Source: Oxalobacteraceae bacterium (GTDB taxonomy: Bacteria; Pseudomonadota; Gammaproteobacteria; Burkholderiales; Burkholderiaceae_D). From it: DNA of 64,000 nucleotides. The position numbers and the translations under genes are program-made. The notes below the pieces were generated by a model. That model saw only the letters and a program-made list of their open reading frames with translations. It was not told the origin of the DNA and did not search any database. Below are positions 35,261 to 43,548 of this stretch, piece after piece (position 1 is the stretch's first letter; the number at the start of each line of letters is the position of its first letter). The stretch covers positions 62,001 through 126,000 of the forward strand of contig JABTBR010000001.1 of the NCBI GenBank assembly GCA_013284265.1, given 5' to 3'.

Positions 35261-35883
35261 CTGGAATCCTTGCTGCTGGCGGGCGAGTCCTTTTCTGGAG
35301 CGGGCTCGGCGCTGGCCGGCGCGCCGCGGCCGAAGCGGAAGGTCTCGCGCACCGTTTCGCCCACGTCGAGCAATTTCTTGACGGTGGAACCCATCTTCAT
35401 CAGCGAGGCCAGCGTCTCGGGCGAGAGCCGCTGCACGTCGTCGAACCAGGAACTGGACAGTTCGATCAAGTCGTACATTTCGCGCATGCGCTGCTGGGCT
35501 ACCTGGTCGGCCTCGTTGGCGGGCGCTTCCAATAGCGCGTCGCGCAGCATCGACAGCGTGGGTTCGATTTCACGCCGGCGCTTTTCTTCCAGCAGGGCCT
35601 TGAAGATGTCCCAGATATCCTTGGGCGGTTCGAAGTATTCGCGCCTGTCGTTGGGCAGGTGGAATAGTTTGACCAGGCGCCACGACTGCAGTTCCTTCAG
35701 GCCCATCGACACGTTCGAGCGCGAGAACGCCAGGTGCTCGGCGATGTCGTCCGCGTTCAAGGGGCGCGCGCTGACGTAGAGCAGGGCGTAAATCTGGCCG
35801 ACAGTGCGGTTGATGCCCCAGCGGCTGCCCATCTCGCCGAAGTGAAGGATGAATTTTTGTGCCAGCGGCGTCAGATCGTGCAT
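35257..35883 (-). CDS. GbsR/MarR family transcriptional regulator of the cyd operon
   Basis: 208 residues. Winged helix: FILHFGEMGSRWGINRTVGQ, NADDIAEHLAFSRSNVSMGL and KELQSWRLVKLFHLPNDRRE, the pattern of GbsR-type MarR regulators, followed by a helical C-terminal domain and a Pro/Ser-rich tail. It is the first gene of an operon with cydP, cydA, cydB and cydX, linked by 4-bp overlaps, so it very likely controls the oxidase. A perfect 18-bp palindrome ends 23 bp upstream of its ATG and would allow autoregulation. The signal it senses is unknown. Confidence 0.85.
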   Translation of the reverse strand: MHDLTPLAQKFILHFGEMGSRWGINRTVGQIYALLYVSARPLNADDIAEHLAFSRSNVSMGLKELQSWRLVKLFHLPNDRREYFEPPKDIWDIFKALLEEKRRREIEPTLSMLRDALLEAPANEADQVAQQRMREMYDLIELSSSWFDDVQRLSPETLASLMKMGSTVKKLLDVGETVRETFRFGRGAPASAEPAPEKDSPASSKDSR

Positions 35884-35905
35884 GAACCTTTTCCTTGTTT
35901 TGAAT

Positions 35906-35923
35906 TTTCAGTAATTACTGAAA
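35906..35923. promoter_or_regulatory. Perfect 18-bp palindrome, probable operator of the GbsR-cyd operon
   Basis: TTTCAGTAATTACTGAAA is a perfect inverted repeat (9+9) located 23-40 bp upstream of the regulator's ATG at 35883. Its size and AT-rich centre fit a MarR-type dimer site overlapping the promoter. It could also affect the divergent modA transcript. Confidence 0.7.
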
Positions 35924-35991
35924 TTATAGAAGGTTTACGAAAATCGTGCATACCAGCTATATTCCGACGAGCAAGACGCAGCGGGCGGTGA

Positions 35992-36015
35992 CGCTATATA
36001 ATCCTTTATATTGCG
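35992..36015. promoter_or_regulatory. Candidate ModE operator upstream of modA
   Basis: CGCTATATA and TATATTGCG form a 9-bp inverted repeat with one mismatch, separated by ATCCTT. The form resembles the ModE box (CGxTATAT half-sites facing each other), and it ends 22 bp before the modA ATG. With ModE encoded at the end of the operon, this suggests molybdate-dependent repression. Confidence 0.65.
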
Positions 36016-36037
36016 ATCCGCTCACCGAAGGAAATTG

Positions 36038-36802
36038 ATGAAGGCTTGTGCAGTTGCTTCCAACCTGAGTCTGGTGCTGCTGTTGAGTACCCTTGCCGCC
36101 ATGCCTGCCAGTGCCGCCGACATCACTGTCTCCGCCGCTGCAAGCCTGAGCAATGCATTCAAGGATATTGCCAGCGCTTTTGAAAAGGAGCACACCGGCG
36201 ATAAAGTATTGCTCAATTTCGCCGCATCCGACGCATTGGTACAACAGATCAGCAAGGGCGCGCCGGTGGACGTGCTCGCCTCGGCCGACCAGGAAGCGAT
36301 GGACAAGGCCGACGGCCTGAAGCTGCTGCAAGCGGGCACCCGCAAGAACTTCGCCAGCAATACGGTGGTGCTGGTCGTGCCGGCCGCGAGCAAGCTGAAC
36401 CTGAAAGCGCTGAGCGACTTGCAGCAAGCCAGTGTGAGCCGCGTCACCCTGGGCAATCCGGCCAGCGTGCCGATTGGCCGTTACGCCAAGCACGCGCTGG
36501 AACAGGCCAGGCTGTGGGCCGCCGTCGAGCCGAAAGCCATCTACGCCACTTCCGTGCGCCAGAGCCTGGACTATGTGGCCCGTGGCGAAGTCGATGCCGG
36601 TTTCGTCTACGCCACCGATGTGGCCGTGCAAAAGGATAAAGTGAGAGTGGTCGTCACGGTGCCGACCGAGACTCCGGTCAGCTACCCGGTCGCCGCGCTG
36701 GCCAATGGCCCGCAGCGCGAACTGGGCCGCAAGTTCATCGATTACGTGCTGGCGCCGGGTGGACAGGCGATCCTGGCCAGGTACGGCTTCGGCCGTCCTT
36801 AA
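36038..36802 (+). CDS. modA: Molybdate-binding periplasmic protein
   Basis: 254 residues. A signal peptide (VLLLSTLAAMPASAA) precedes DITVSAAASLSNAFKDIASA, the standard opening of ModA, with GAPVDVLASADQEAMDKA, NPASVPIGRYAKHALEQA and VDAGFVYATDV following. It captures molybdate for the ModBC transporter. The ATG at 36038 has AAGGA just upstream; a start at 36011 adds nine non-signal residues. modB starts 3 bp after its stop. Confidence 0.95.
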   Translation: MKACAVASNLSLVLLLSTLAAMPASAADITVSAAASLSNAFKDIASAFEKEHTGDKVLLNFAASDALVQQISKGAPVDVLASADQEAMDKADGLKLLQAGTRKNFASNTVVLVVPAASKLNLKALSDLQQASVSRVTLGNPASVPIGRYAKHALEQARLWAAVEPKAIYATSVRQSLDYVARGEVDAGFVYATDVAVQKDKVRVVVTVPTETPVSYPVAALANGPQRELGRKFIDYVLAPGGQAILARYGFGRP

Positions 36803-36805
36803 TTG

Positions 36806-37492
36806 ATGTTGGCGATGTGGAACGAGCCAGCCTGGATCGCGCTCGGCCTGTCGCTGAAGGTGGCCTGCTGGGCCACCTTGCTGGACCTGGTCTGCGGGAT
36901 CGGGCTGGGCTATTTGCTGGCGCGACGCAACTTTCCCGGCAAGGAATTGCTCGACGCGGCCTTTACCTTGCCGATGGTGATGCCGCCGACCGTGCTGGGC
37001 TACTACCTGCTGGTGATCATCGGCCGGCAGGGCCCGCTGGGCGGCTGGTTGCAGCAGCATTTCGGCATCAACCTGATTTTCACCTGGCAGGCGGCCGTGA
37101 TCGCCGCCGCGGTGGTGGCGTTTCCGCTGGTGCTCAAGTCGGCCCGTTCGGCCTTTGAAACGGTGGATATGCAGTTGGAACAAGCCGCAAGGGTGCTGGG
37201 CATTTCGCCTGTCGGCATCTTTTTGCGCGTGACCCTGCCGCTGGCATGGCGCGGCGTACTGGCCGGCACCTTGCTGGCCTTTGCGCGCTCGATGGGCGAA
37301 TTCGGCGCGACCCTGATGGTCGCCGGCAGCATTCCGGGCAAGACCCAGACGCTGTCGATCGCCGTGTATGAAGCGGTGCAGGCGGGGCAGGACGACACGG
37401 CCAATCTGCTGGTGATCATTACTTCGCTCACCTGTATCGCGGTACTGATATTGGCAAACAAGCTGACGCCCAAGCGCGTGCAGCAAGGCTGA
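36806..37492 (+). CDS. modB: Molybdate ABC transporter permease
   Basis: 228 residues, about five membrane helices. Family motifs: FTLPMVMPPTVLGYYLLVII, GRQGPLGGWL, and the cytoplasmic EAA loop EQAARVLGISPVGIFLRVTL with RSMGEFGATLMVAGSIPGKT. The ATG at 36806 is used rather than the TTG at 36803. It forms the inner-membrane channel with ModC and sits between modA and modC with gaps of 3 and 5 bp. Confidence 0.95.
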   Translation: MLAMWNEPAWIALGLSLKVACWATLLDLVCGIGLGYLLARRNFPGKELLDAAFTLPMVMPPTVLGYYLLVIIGRQGPLGGWLQQHFGINLIFTWQAAVIAAAVVAFPLVLKSARSAFETVDMQLEQAARVLGISPVGIFLRVTLPLAWRGVLAGTLLAFARSMGEFGATLMVAGSIPGKTQTLSIAVYEAVQAGQDDTANLLVIITSLTCIAVLILANKLTPKRVQQG

Positions 37493-37497
37493 ACACC

Positions 37498-38202
37498 ATG
37501 CAAATCAAGCTCGACATCAGCAAGACCCTGCGCTCGGCGCAGCGCTCCTTCCAGCTGCGCGCGCGCATGGAGTCGGACAGTCAGCGCATCGTCATTTACG
37601 GCGCCTCGGGCGCCGGCAAGAGCCAGTTGCTCAAAGCGATAGCCGGACTGATGACGCCCGACAGCGGCCGCATCGAGCTGGCCGGCCTGCCCTTGTTCGA
37701 CAGCGCCACGCGCCTGAACCTGGCCCCGCAGCAGCGCCAGGTCGGCTATCTGTTCCAGGACTATGCGCTGTTTCCCCATTTGAATGTGCGCCAGAATATC
37801 GGCTTCGGTCTCCAGCGCGGCTGGTTCAATCCGGTCAGCAACTACGATGCGGAAGCCGTGCGCTACTGGCTGGAAGCGTTCGAATTGGACGTGGTGGCGC
37901 AGCAGTTTCCGCATCAATTGTCCGGCGGCCAGCGTCAGCGGGTGGCGCTGGCGCGCGCGCTGGTGGCCGATCCGCGCGCGCTGCTGCTCGATGAACCCTT
38001 TGCCGCATTGGACCAGATACTGCGTGCGCGCATGCGCCGCGAACTCGACGCCTTGCAGACCCGTCTGGCGATCCCCATGATCCTGATTACCCACGACCCG
38101 GACGACGTGCGTGCCTTCGGCGACCACGTCTTGCGCATGGACGATGGCAGGATCGCGGACGTGGAAAATACTATTGAATGGATAGAGCAGCATGAAGCCT
38201 GA
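37498..38202 (+). CDS. modC: Molybdate ABC transporter ATPase, short form
   Basis: 234 residues. Walker A GASGAGKS, the Q loop in VGYLFQDYALFPHL, signature LSGGQRQRVALARAL, Walker B ALLLDEPFAALD and the switch His in LITHDPDDV are all present. Typical ModC proteins have about 350 residues and end in a regulatory molybdate-binding (TOBE) domain; that domain is absent here, so feedback inhibition by bound molybdate may be missing. The 3' end overlaps modE by 11 bp. Confidence 0.92.
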   Translation: MQIKLDISKTLRSAQRSFQLRARMESDSQRIVIYGASGAGKSQLLKAIAGLMTPDSGRIELAGLPLFDSATRLNLAPQQRQVGYLFQDYALFPHLNVRQNIGFGLQRGWFNPVSNYDAEAVRYWLEAFELDVVAQQFPHQLSGGQRQRVALARALVADPRALLLDEPFAALDQILRARMRRELDALQTRLAIPMILITHDPDDVRAFGDHVLRMDDGRIADVENTIEWIEQHEA

Positions 38203-39016
38203 AGCAAAACAAGCAAACACGCCGCTGGCCTTGCAGGGCAAGGTCTGGATGACGGTGGGTGACGACAAGCTGGGCGGCGTGGAGCGCGTCGAGCTGCTGG
38301 CCAGCATCGCCGTGCATGGCTCCATCACGGCCGCCGCCAAGGACGTCAAGATGAGTTACAAGGCGGCCTGGGATGCGATCGAGGCGATGAATAATCTGGC
38401 CGGCGAAGCGCTGGTCGAACGGGTGGCGGGCGGCAAGGGGGGCGGCGGCACGCGCCTGACCAGGCGCGGCAGCCAGCTGGTGGATAATTTCCGCCAGATC
38501 GACGAGGAACACCGGAAATTTGTGGCACACCTGAGCAGCCAATCCCATGCGCTGGCCGATGACTTTTTACTGATCCAGAAAATGAAAATGAACACCAGTG
38601 CGCGTAACCAGTTCAGCGGCAAGGTGCTTGAGATCAAGCGCGGCGCCGTCAACGACGAGGTGACGCTGGAAATCATGGGCCAGCAGCGGCTGGTGGCCAT
38701 CATCACGCGCGACAGCACCGACAGCCTGGGGCTGGCGGTGGGCGGGGAGGCGTTCGCGCTGATCAAGGCTTCGTCTATCATCGTCGTCAGCGAGGCGGCG
38801 GGCGCGCGTTTCTCGGCGCGCAATCAGCTGGCCGGGAAGATTACGCGCTTGCAGGTGGGGGCCGTCAATTCCGATATCAGCATCGAGTTGCCGGGCGGCG
38901 GCACGCTGGCCGCCGTGGTCACGCGCGCGGGTGGCGAGGCGATGGAGCTGGCGGTGGGCGATTCCGTCACTGCGATCTTCAAGGCATCGAGCGTGATTGT
39001 GGGAACGCCGGGCTAA
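38192..39016 (+). CDS. modE: Molybdate-responsive regulator ModE
   Basis: 274 residues. An N-terminal winged helix (LASIAVHGSITAAAKDVKMS, YKAAWDAIEAMNNLAGEALV) is followed by two Mop-type molybdate-binding domains, each opening with SARNQxxGK and ending in KASS(I/V)IV. ModE dimers bind molybdate and repress the transport operon. Placing modE last, overlapping modC, and the operator before modA give a simple feedback loop; the two Mop domains may substitute for the one missing in ModC (inference). Confidence 0.94.
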   Translation: MKPEAKQANTPLALQGKVWMTVGDDKLGGVERVELLASIAVHGSITAAAKDVKMSYKAAWDAIEAMNNLAGEALVERVAGGKGGGGTRLTRRGSQLVDNFRQIDEEHRKFVAHLSSQSHALADDFLLIQKMKMNTSARNQFSGKVLEIKRGAVNDEVTLEIMGQQRLVAIITRDSTDSLGLAVGGEAFALIKASSIIVVSEAAGARFSARNQLAGKITRLQVGAVNSDISIELPGGGTLAAVVTRAGGEAMELAVGDSVTAIFKASSVIVGTPG

Positions 39017-39036
39017 GTGCCAGCGCTATTTCGTGT

Positions 39037-39270
39037 TCAGTAACTTTTAGACGCGCTGGGCTTGAATTCACCCCTGCGGATGCAGCGGGCCGCGAACGCG
39101 GCGCGCACGACTTCGTCTTCAATCTTTTTGACCGCGGCCTCCTGGCAGGCCGCATCGGTCAGGGTCATCTGATCCGCTATCAACTGCGGATCAGGTTTGC
39201 TGCTGCAGCCGGCCAGAATGAACAGTGCCAGCGCGACAGGCGCCAGTGTATTCGTTTGAAGTAGCATCAT
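39037..39270 (-). CDS. Small lipoprotein, unknown function
   Basis: 77 residues. A lipoprotein signal peptide ends in the lipobox LAGC (APVALALFILAGCSSKPDP), giving a mature protein of about 55 residues with two further Cys residues (AACQEA, ARCIRR) that may form a disulfide. No family recognised. It converges on modE and is preceded by the RES toxin gene 31 bp upstream on the same strand. Confidence 0.75.
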   Translation of the reverse strand: MMLLQTNTLAPVALALFILAGCSSKPDPQLIADQMTLTDAACQEAAVKKIEDEVVRAAFAARCIRRGEFKPSASKSY

Positions 39271-39301
39271 AGGTATCGCTCAAAATCCTGACTATAACAA
39301 A

Positions 39302-39763
39302 TCATTGTGACTTGAACATGCGGGTGTCGAATGTGAATCGACGCACGACGGACAATCCAACGTTGGCATAGTCAGGGTGTTGCGGGTTGATGACGATATT
39401 GAACTCCTCTGGAATGATTGCCGACGGGACTTTCATCGCTAGTTCGGCTCCGCTCGATAAAAATCTCTTACCCAAGGCCTGGGCCGTAGCCGACGTTGGC
39501 ATGGCTGCCCAAGCGGGCGGCATCCCTGCGAGTCCTGGATCGAATACCGTGGTGCTATCAGGGATATCGATTGCCACCAGCAGCAGTGGGGGCAAGGGGG
39601 CGGAGCCGATGTGGACAAATTTTTCCAAGGCGGTGATGGCGATAGTTGTGCCAGCGTAAAGCGCTGGCATGCCGATAGGGTTCCAGCGCCCGCCATGGAG
39701 CGCGGCGCCGGCACAAAGTCTGTCCAGCGCGCAGCGGGGGTGGGATATGCGCCACAGCCTCAT
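39302..39763 (-). CDS. RES domain toxin
   Basis: 153 residues. Opens MRLWRISHP, with GGRWNPIGMPALYAGTTIAI and EKFVHIG, and the late motif PSAIIPEEFNIVINPQHPDY, which together define the RES family. RES toxins degrade cellular NAD and are held in check by an Xre-type antitoxin. It overlaps the antitoxin gene by 4 bp (39760-39763), the usual antitoxin-first arrangement. All signature residues seem present, so it is likely active. Confidence 0.9.
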   Translation of the reverse strand: MRLWRISHPRCALDRLCAGAALHGGRWNPIGMPALYAGTTIAITALEKFVHIGSAPLPPLLLVAIDIPDSTTVFDPGLAGMPPAWAAMPTSATAQALGKRFLSSGAELAMKVPSAIIPEEFNIVINPQHPDYANVGLSVVRRFTFDTRMFKSQ

Positions 39764-40203
39764 GCAACTCCGCCGGTGGCGATTGCATTCAGCACTTGGC
39801 GAACCGATGTCGCGCCCGGTTCGGTGTCGAGGTAATCCATCGGGGCCGCATCACGAAAGCTACGATTGGGCGTTCGCAGCCAGGCCTTTGCCGCCTCGTC
39901 ATCGTCGAAAACGGTCTGCGCCATCGCGGCCAGATCGGCAAGGCGCCAGATGCGCTCCGATGCGGCGGCGTCCAGCAAAGCACCGCGTTTCATGAGCGTA
40001 TGCGCGGTCGTTTCAGGCACGCGAATGATGGCGCGGATGCGCGCCGCGGAGACGTCAAAATATGCGCTGGTGTCCTTGATGACGATGGCAGGAAAGCCCT
40101 GCCGAATGGCAGTGATGGCAAGCGCGGGATCGGAGTTCAAATCACGAAGGAGCGCGGCGAATCTGTTGCCGGTATCGTCTGGGGTAGAGTTGGCTACAGA
40201 CAT
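39760..40203 (-). CDS. Xre/MbcA/ParS-type antitoxin of the RES toxin
   Basis: 147 residues from the ATG at 40203 (a longer frame to 40281 lacks a plausible start). The N-terminal half is helical with a degenerate helix-turn-helix; the C-terminal part (ERIWRLADLAAMAQTVFDDD, AAKAWLRTPNRSF, PMDYLDTEPGATSV) is the DUF2384 toxin-binding domain typical of RES/Xre pairs. Antitoxins of this kind neutralise RES and repress the operon. Co-translational overlap with the toxin supports the pairing. Confidence 0.9.
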   Translation of the reverse strand: MSVANSTPDDTGNRFAALLRDLNSDPALAITAIRQGFPAIVIKDTSAYFDVSAARIRAIIRVPETTAHTLMKRGALLDAAASERIWRLADLAAMAQTVFDDDEAAKAWLRTPNRSFRDAAPMDYLDTEPGATSVRQVLNAIATGGVA

Positions 40204-40362
40204 AATCTTATCCCGTTCGGAAGCTTTGAATGTTCGGTTTGGAGGTATGGTATCACGTCTAAACCGGTCATCAAGCCGCATGCTCCGTTATGTATTTCTA
40301 TCGTTGCCAGCCAAGTGCAAGGAATTCAAGCTCAGTTCCATCGACTTGAAGTTTGGACGCAT

Positions 40363-40638
40363 TCAGCGTTCTTCACGGGTGTGCCACAGACGCAGAATGT
40401 AGATCGTGGAAGTTTCAATCTCATAGCGCAAATCGTAACGGCCTACGAGAATACGTCGGATTTCCCGAGGATCGAACTCTTCCAGCCGCTCGCCAATGCG
40501 CGGATTGGACACCAGACTTGTCGCGGCGGCCGTTAGCGCTTGCACGGCACGCGCCGCAGCGCTTTTGTTCACTGTCGCCAAGAATTCGTGCAGCCGCGTC
40601 AAATCGGACAGTGCTTTGCTAGTCCATCGTAGCTCCAT
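40363..40638 (-). CDS. ParE/RelE-family toxin
   Basis: 91 residues. LRWTSKALSDLTRLHEFLAT, RIGERLEEFDPREIRRILVG, RYDLRYEI and IYILRLWHTREER fit the ParE branch of the RelE/ParE fold. ParE toxins act on DNA gyrase, RelE toxins on ribosome-bound mRNA; the sequence favours ParE but does not prove it. The ATG overlaps the antitoxin stop by one base (TGATG). Confidence 0.88.
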   Translation of the reverse strand: MELRWTSKALSDLTRLHEFLATVNKSAAARAVQALTAAATSLVSNPRIGERLEEFDPREIRRILVGRYDLRYEIETSTIYILRLWHTREER

Positions 40639-40913
40639 CAGCGTCCTACTGGCGCGGGCAATGGATTGTCGGTGCCGAGGCTGTCGGCCCAGGCTTGCAC
40701 GGATTGATGATCAATGACGCGCCCTGCGTCCACATCGGCTATCGCCTCGCGCGTGAGGCGGCTCCGTTCCTCCTCCATGTCAACCCACGCGCTGAGCGCC
40801 TGTTTAACGATCCAGCCCCGCGAGCGTTCGAGTTTCACTGCAAGTTGATCTACCTTGTCGGCCAGTGGCAGTGGTAAGTGAGCTGTGATCACCTTGGTTT
40901 CGCTGTTTGCCAT
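40638..40913 (-). CDS. Ribbon-helix-helix antitoxin of the ParE toxin
   Basis: 91 residues from the third of three adjacent ATG codons; AGGA lies 6 bp before it, the best spacing. The N-terminal VITAHLPLPLADKVDQLAVK, LERSRGWIVKQALSAWVD is a ribbon-helix-helix DNA-binding domain, followed by an acidic C-terminal arm that would embrace the toxin. It lies directly upstream of the ParE gene with a 1-bp overlap. Starts at 40916 and 40919 are possible and differ by one or two Met residues. Confidence 0.88.
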   Translation of the reverse strand: MANSETKVITAHLPLPLADKVDQLAVKLERSRGWIVKQALSAWVDMEEERSRLTREAIADVDAGRVIDHQSVQAWADSLGTDNPLPAPVGR

Positions 40914-41052
40914 CATCATTCCTGTATATGTAGCGATCGAAACACTTATCAGGGATGATTTTTGCATCGTCAATGGATGCGGTCAATCACCGTGAATCAG
41001 TATAAATCAAATTTAATTGTTTAAAATTAAACAATTTCCTCCTTGCGCGAAT

Positions 41053-41850
41053 CTACGCCCCCACGAAGCGCGCCGGCGTCGTGCCCAGAATCCGGCGGAA
41101 CAGGGCGATGAAGCTGCTGACGCTGTCGTAGCCCAGCTCAATCGCCACCGAGGTCACCGAGTCGCCCGCCGCCAGCAGCTGCATGCCGCGCTGCAGGCGC
41201 GCGATCTGGCGCCATTCGACCAGCGACATGCCGGTCTCGGCGCGGAAGTGGCGGGTGATGCTGCGGCGGGAAAAGCCCAGCCGCTGTGCCCACGCGTCCA
41301 GATCGGTTTCATCGGCCGGATTGTCGGCGATGGCGACGGCCATTTCCAGCAGGCGCGGGTGGCGCGGCATGGTCAGGTTCAGCGGATCCGGTTCGGCGCT
41401 GACGATTTCATCCAGAAATACCTGCATCAGGCGCAGCGCGGCCGCGTCGGGCGGGATGCCGTTGGGCCAGTCGCACATGCGTGCGATCACGGCGCGGGCC
41501 AGCGTGGACAGGCGCAGCACCAGCGAGCGCGTAGGCAGCGCATGGCAATACTCGGGCGCGAGGTGGATGGTGTAGCCGGCCAGCCCCTGCATGGCGCCAT
41601 TGCCATGCACGGCGGCGCCATGCGGCAGATTCGGCGGCACCCAGCCCAGCCGTCCCGGCGGCAACACGGCGCGCTGGCCGTCCGCTTCGCAGACGATCAC
41701 GCCCTGCAGCGCCATGAAGAACTGGCCTTCCGGATGCGTGTGCACGTATTTGATCTGGTCGATGCCCGGTTCTGCGTGCTGGGGCGTGAGCCGCATCGGC
41801 GTGGCGCTGTCGAGCCGCATTTCTGCCGGGGTGGGAAGTTGTAGTTTCAT
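41053..41850 (-). CDS. AraC family transcriptional regulator
   Basis: 265 residues. An N-terminal cupin half (HTHPEGQFFMALQGVIVCEA, LPPGRLGWVPPNLPHGAAVH) is followed by the AraC double helix-turn-helix (DLDAWAQRLGFSRRSITRHF, GDSVTSVAIELGYDSVSSFI, RRILGTTPARF). Effector unknown. The ATG at 41850 is used; the longer frame to 41964 crosses the divergent gene's leader. It is divergent from the inositol-phosphatase-like gene at 41948 with 97 bp between starts, a typical regulator and target layout. Confidence 0.9.
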   Translation of the reverse strand: MKLQLPTPAEMRLDSATPMRLTPQHAEPGIDQIKYVHTHPEGQFFMALQGVIVCEADGQRAVLPPGRLGWVPPNLPHGAAVHGNGAMQGLAGYTIHLAPEYCHALPTRSLVLRLSTLARAVIARMCDWPNGIPPDAAALRLMQVFLDEIVSAEPDPLNLTMPRHPRLLEMAVAIADNPADETDLDAWAQRLGFSRRSITRHFRAETGMSLVEWRQIARLQRGMQLLAAGDSVTSVAIELGYDSVSSFIALFRRILGTTPARFVGA

Positions 41851-41947
41851 GGTGTGGCCCAATTGCGTTATTCCTTGACTGCCAACAGTTAGCCGGACAA
41901 TGGCTTTACTGTCAAGCTGTGACTCTCTGACCTGGCAAGGAAGCACG

Positions 41948-42901
41948 ATGAACACGATCGACACCGAAGTAGTACTGGAGCAGCTGCGCGCGGTGGGCGC
42001 CGAGCTGTGCGAGGATTTCTGGACCCGCGAACCCGTGATCGAAATCGACGAGATGTTCGCCGCCTTTCAGCAGATCGACGGCTGGGCCAGCGCCACCTTG
42101 CGCGCCGGACTGGCGCGGGCGTATCCGCAAGTGGGCTGGCGCGAAGGGGAGTTCGATAACATCGACAGCGGCGATAGTGAAGCGGTGGCGCGCGCCAACC
42201 ATGGCGCGTACTGGATCTGCGATGCGATCGACGGCACGCTGCAGTATCTGCGCGCGATACCCAACTGGGCCATGTCGCTGACCCTGATACGCGATGGCCG
42301 GCCGGTGTTGTGCGCGGTCTACGACGCCCTGCATGACGACATGTTCCATGCCGTGGCTGGCGGCGGCGCCTTCCGCAATGGCGTGGCCATGCGCGTGAAT
42401 GGGCGCAGCAGCCATTATCAGGGCGTCGTGGCCAGCAGCCAGCCGCCGTATGTGAACAAGTATCCGCGCGCGGTGGCGCAGGCGGGTCAGTCGCTAAGTG
42501 CGATGCTGCGCGATGTGGTGGCGGTGCGCAATCTTGGGCCGACGTCGCTGCAACTGGCGTATGTGGCTTGCGGCCGGCTCGATGCGTTCTGGGAATTTGG
42601 CGAGGACAGTTTCAATTGCATCGGCCCTGCGCTGCTGGTCACTGAAGCGGGCGGTGTCGTCACGGAGGCGGGCGGCACGCCTTACCGCCTGGGCTCCACC
42701 AGTATTGCCGCCGCACCGGCACCGGTGCATGCGTCGATGCTGTTGCGTCTGCAAGAAGTCCTGAGCCTGGCCGATGTCAGGCGCAGCGCTCCTGCCGATG
42801 CCACCGCTGGTGCGCTGCCGGCTTCCATTTCCGCCGAAGCGCTTACGATGAGCGCCGCTTACACAGTGGCTCCGGCGCAGTTGGCGCAAGAGATCTGGTA
42901 A
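41948..42901 (+). CDS. Inositol monophosphatase family protein
   Basis: 317 residues. The metal-binding motif reads CDAIDGTLQY, with both Asp residues (92, 95) of DPxDGT kept though Pro is Ala, and the C-terminal metal region GEDSFNCIGPALLVTEAGGV is present. The motif-A Glu pair (GEE) is not clear (REGEFDN). Substrate may be an inositol, sugar or nucleotide phosphate. AAGGA precedes the ATG at 41948. It is divergent from the AraC regulator. The stop codon lies inside a 12-nt tandem repeat that runs on behind the gene. Confidence 0.82.
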   Translation: MNTIDTEVVLEQLRAVGAELCEDFWTREPVIEIDEMFAAFQQIDGWASATLRAGLARAYPQVGWREGEFDNIDSGDSEAVARANHGAYWICDAIDGTLQYLRAIPNWAMSLTLIRDGRPVLCAVYDALHDDMFHAVAGGGAFRNGVAMRVNGRSSHYQGVVASSQPPYVNKYPRAVAQAGQSLSAMLRDVVAVRNLGPTSLQLAYVACGRLDAFWEFGEDSFNCIGPALLVTEAGGVVTEAGGTPYRLGSTSIAAAPAPVHASMLLRLQEVLSLADVRRSAPADATAGALPASISAEALTMSAAYTVAPAQLAQEIW

Positions 42902-42990
42902 CTGCGCTGGTAACGGCGCTGGTAACGGCGCCGGGAATGGCGCCGGTAAAGGCGCTGCTAGAGGCGCTGCTATTGGCGCTGCTAGAGGCG
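42895..42990 (+). repeat. Degenerate 12-nt tandem repeat over the IMPase stop codon
   Basis: About eight units based on CTGGTAACGGCG, becoming CTGCTAGAGGCG, run from the stop codon of the inositol-phosphatase-like gene into the gap. The gene's TAA is itself part of the first unit. Nothing else is visible in the gap before the KGG gene at 43054. Confidence 0.8.
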
Positions 42991-43053
42991 TAGGCAGACG
43001 CGCTGGCGAAGCGCCGAGTGAGCCGTTGGCACGCGGCTGTTCAGACCAGGCAG

Positions 43054-43434
43054 TCAGGATTCGTCGCCCATGCCGCCCTGTCGGTTACCACCTTCGGTCG
43101 AGGGCGTCTTGTTCTGGCTGCGCGCGGCGTTTTTACTTTCGCGCGCGGCCGACTGGCGGCTTTCGCCACCCTTGCGCCCGATCTCCGCCATGTGTTCGCG
43201 ATCCCGGCTGACGGCCTCGCCGCCTTTTTGTCCGGCCCGACGGGCTTCTTCGGAGTCGAACTCATGGGCCGTGCCTTTCTGGTGCGCGGCCTGGCCGCCT
43301 TTGCTGGCGATCATGCGTTGCTGTTCCTCGTCCATTGCCGCGAAGCCGCGCTTGACGGTGCTTTTTTGCCCGCTTTGCCCCGTGGTTTTTTGCGTGCCGC
43401 CTTTGCCTTGATCGCTACCCTGTTGACTAGCCAT
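43054..43434 (-). CDS. KGG-repeat stress protein (con-10/GsiB-like)
   Basis: 126 residues, very hydrophilic, no ordered domain. Three copies of a segment centred on KGG occur (MIASKGGQAAHQKG, RAGQKGGEAVSRDR, IGRKGGESRQ), the mark of the KGG stress-induced family. Such proteins are thought to protect cells during desiccation or osmotic stress. GGAG lies upstream of the ATG at 43434. It sits beside a phasin gene on the same strand. Confidence 0.85.
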   Translation of the reverse strand: MASQQGSDQGKGGTQKTTGQSGQKSTVKRGFAAMDEEQQRMIASKGGQAAHQKGTAHEFDSEEARRAGQKGGEAVSRDREHMAEIGRKGGESRQSAARESKNAARSQNKTPSTEGGNRQGGMGDES

Positions 43435-43548
43435 GGTTATCTCCCCAAATGGTTGAATCCCGCAAACGGAGCAGGGATCGGGATCTGTCCGCATTCTGCT
43501 GCTCCGTGTGGTTAGAGCGGGTGGTTTGGTCGAAGTTCCGCCACTTTC

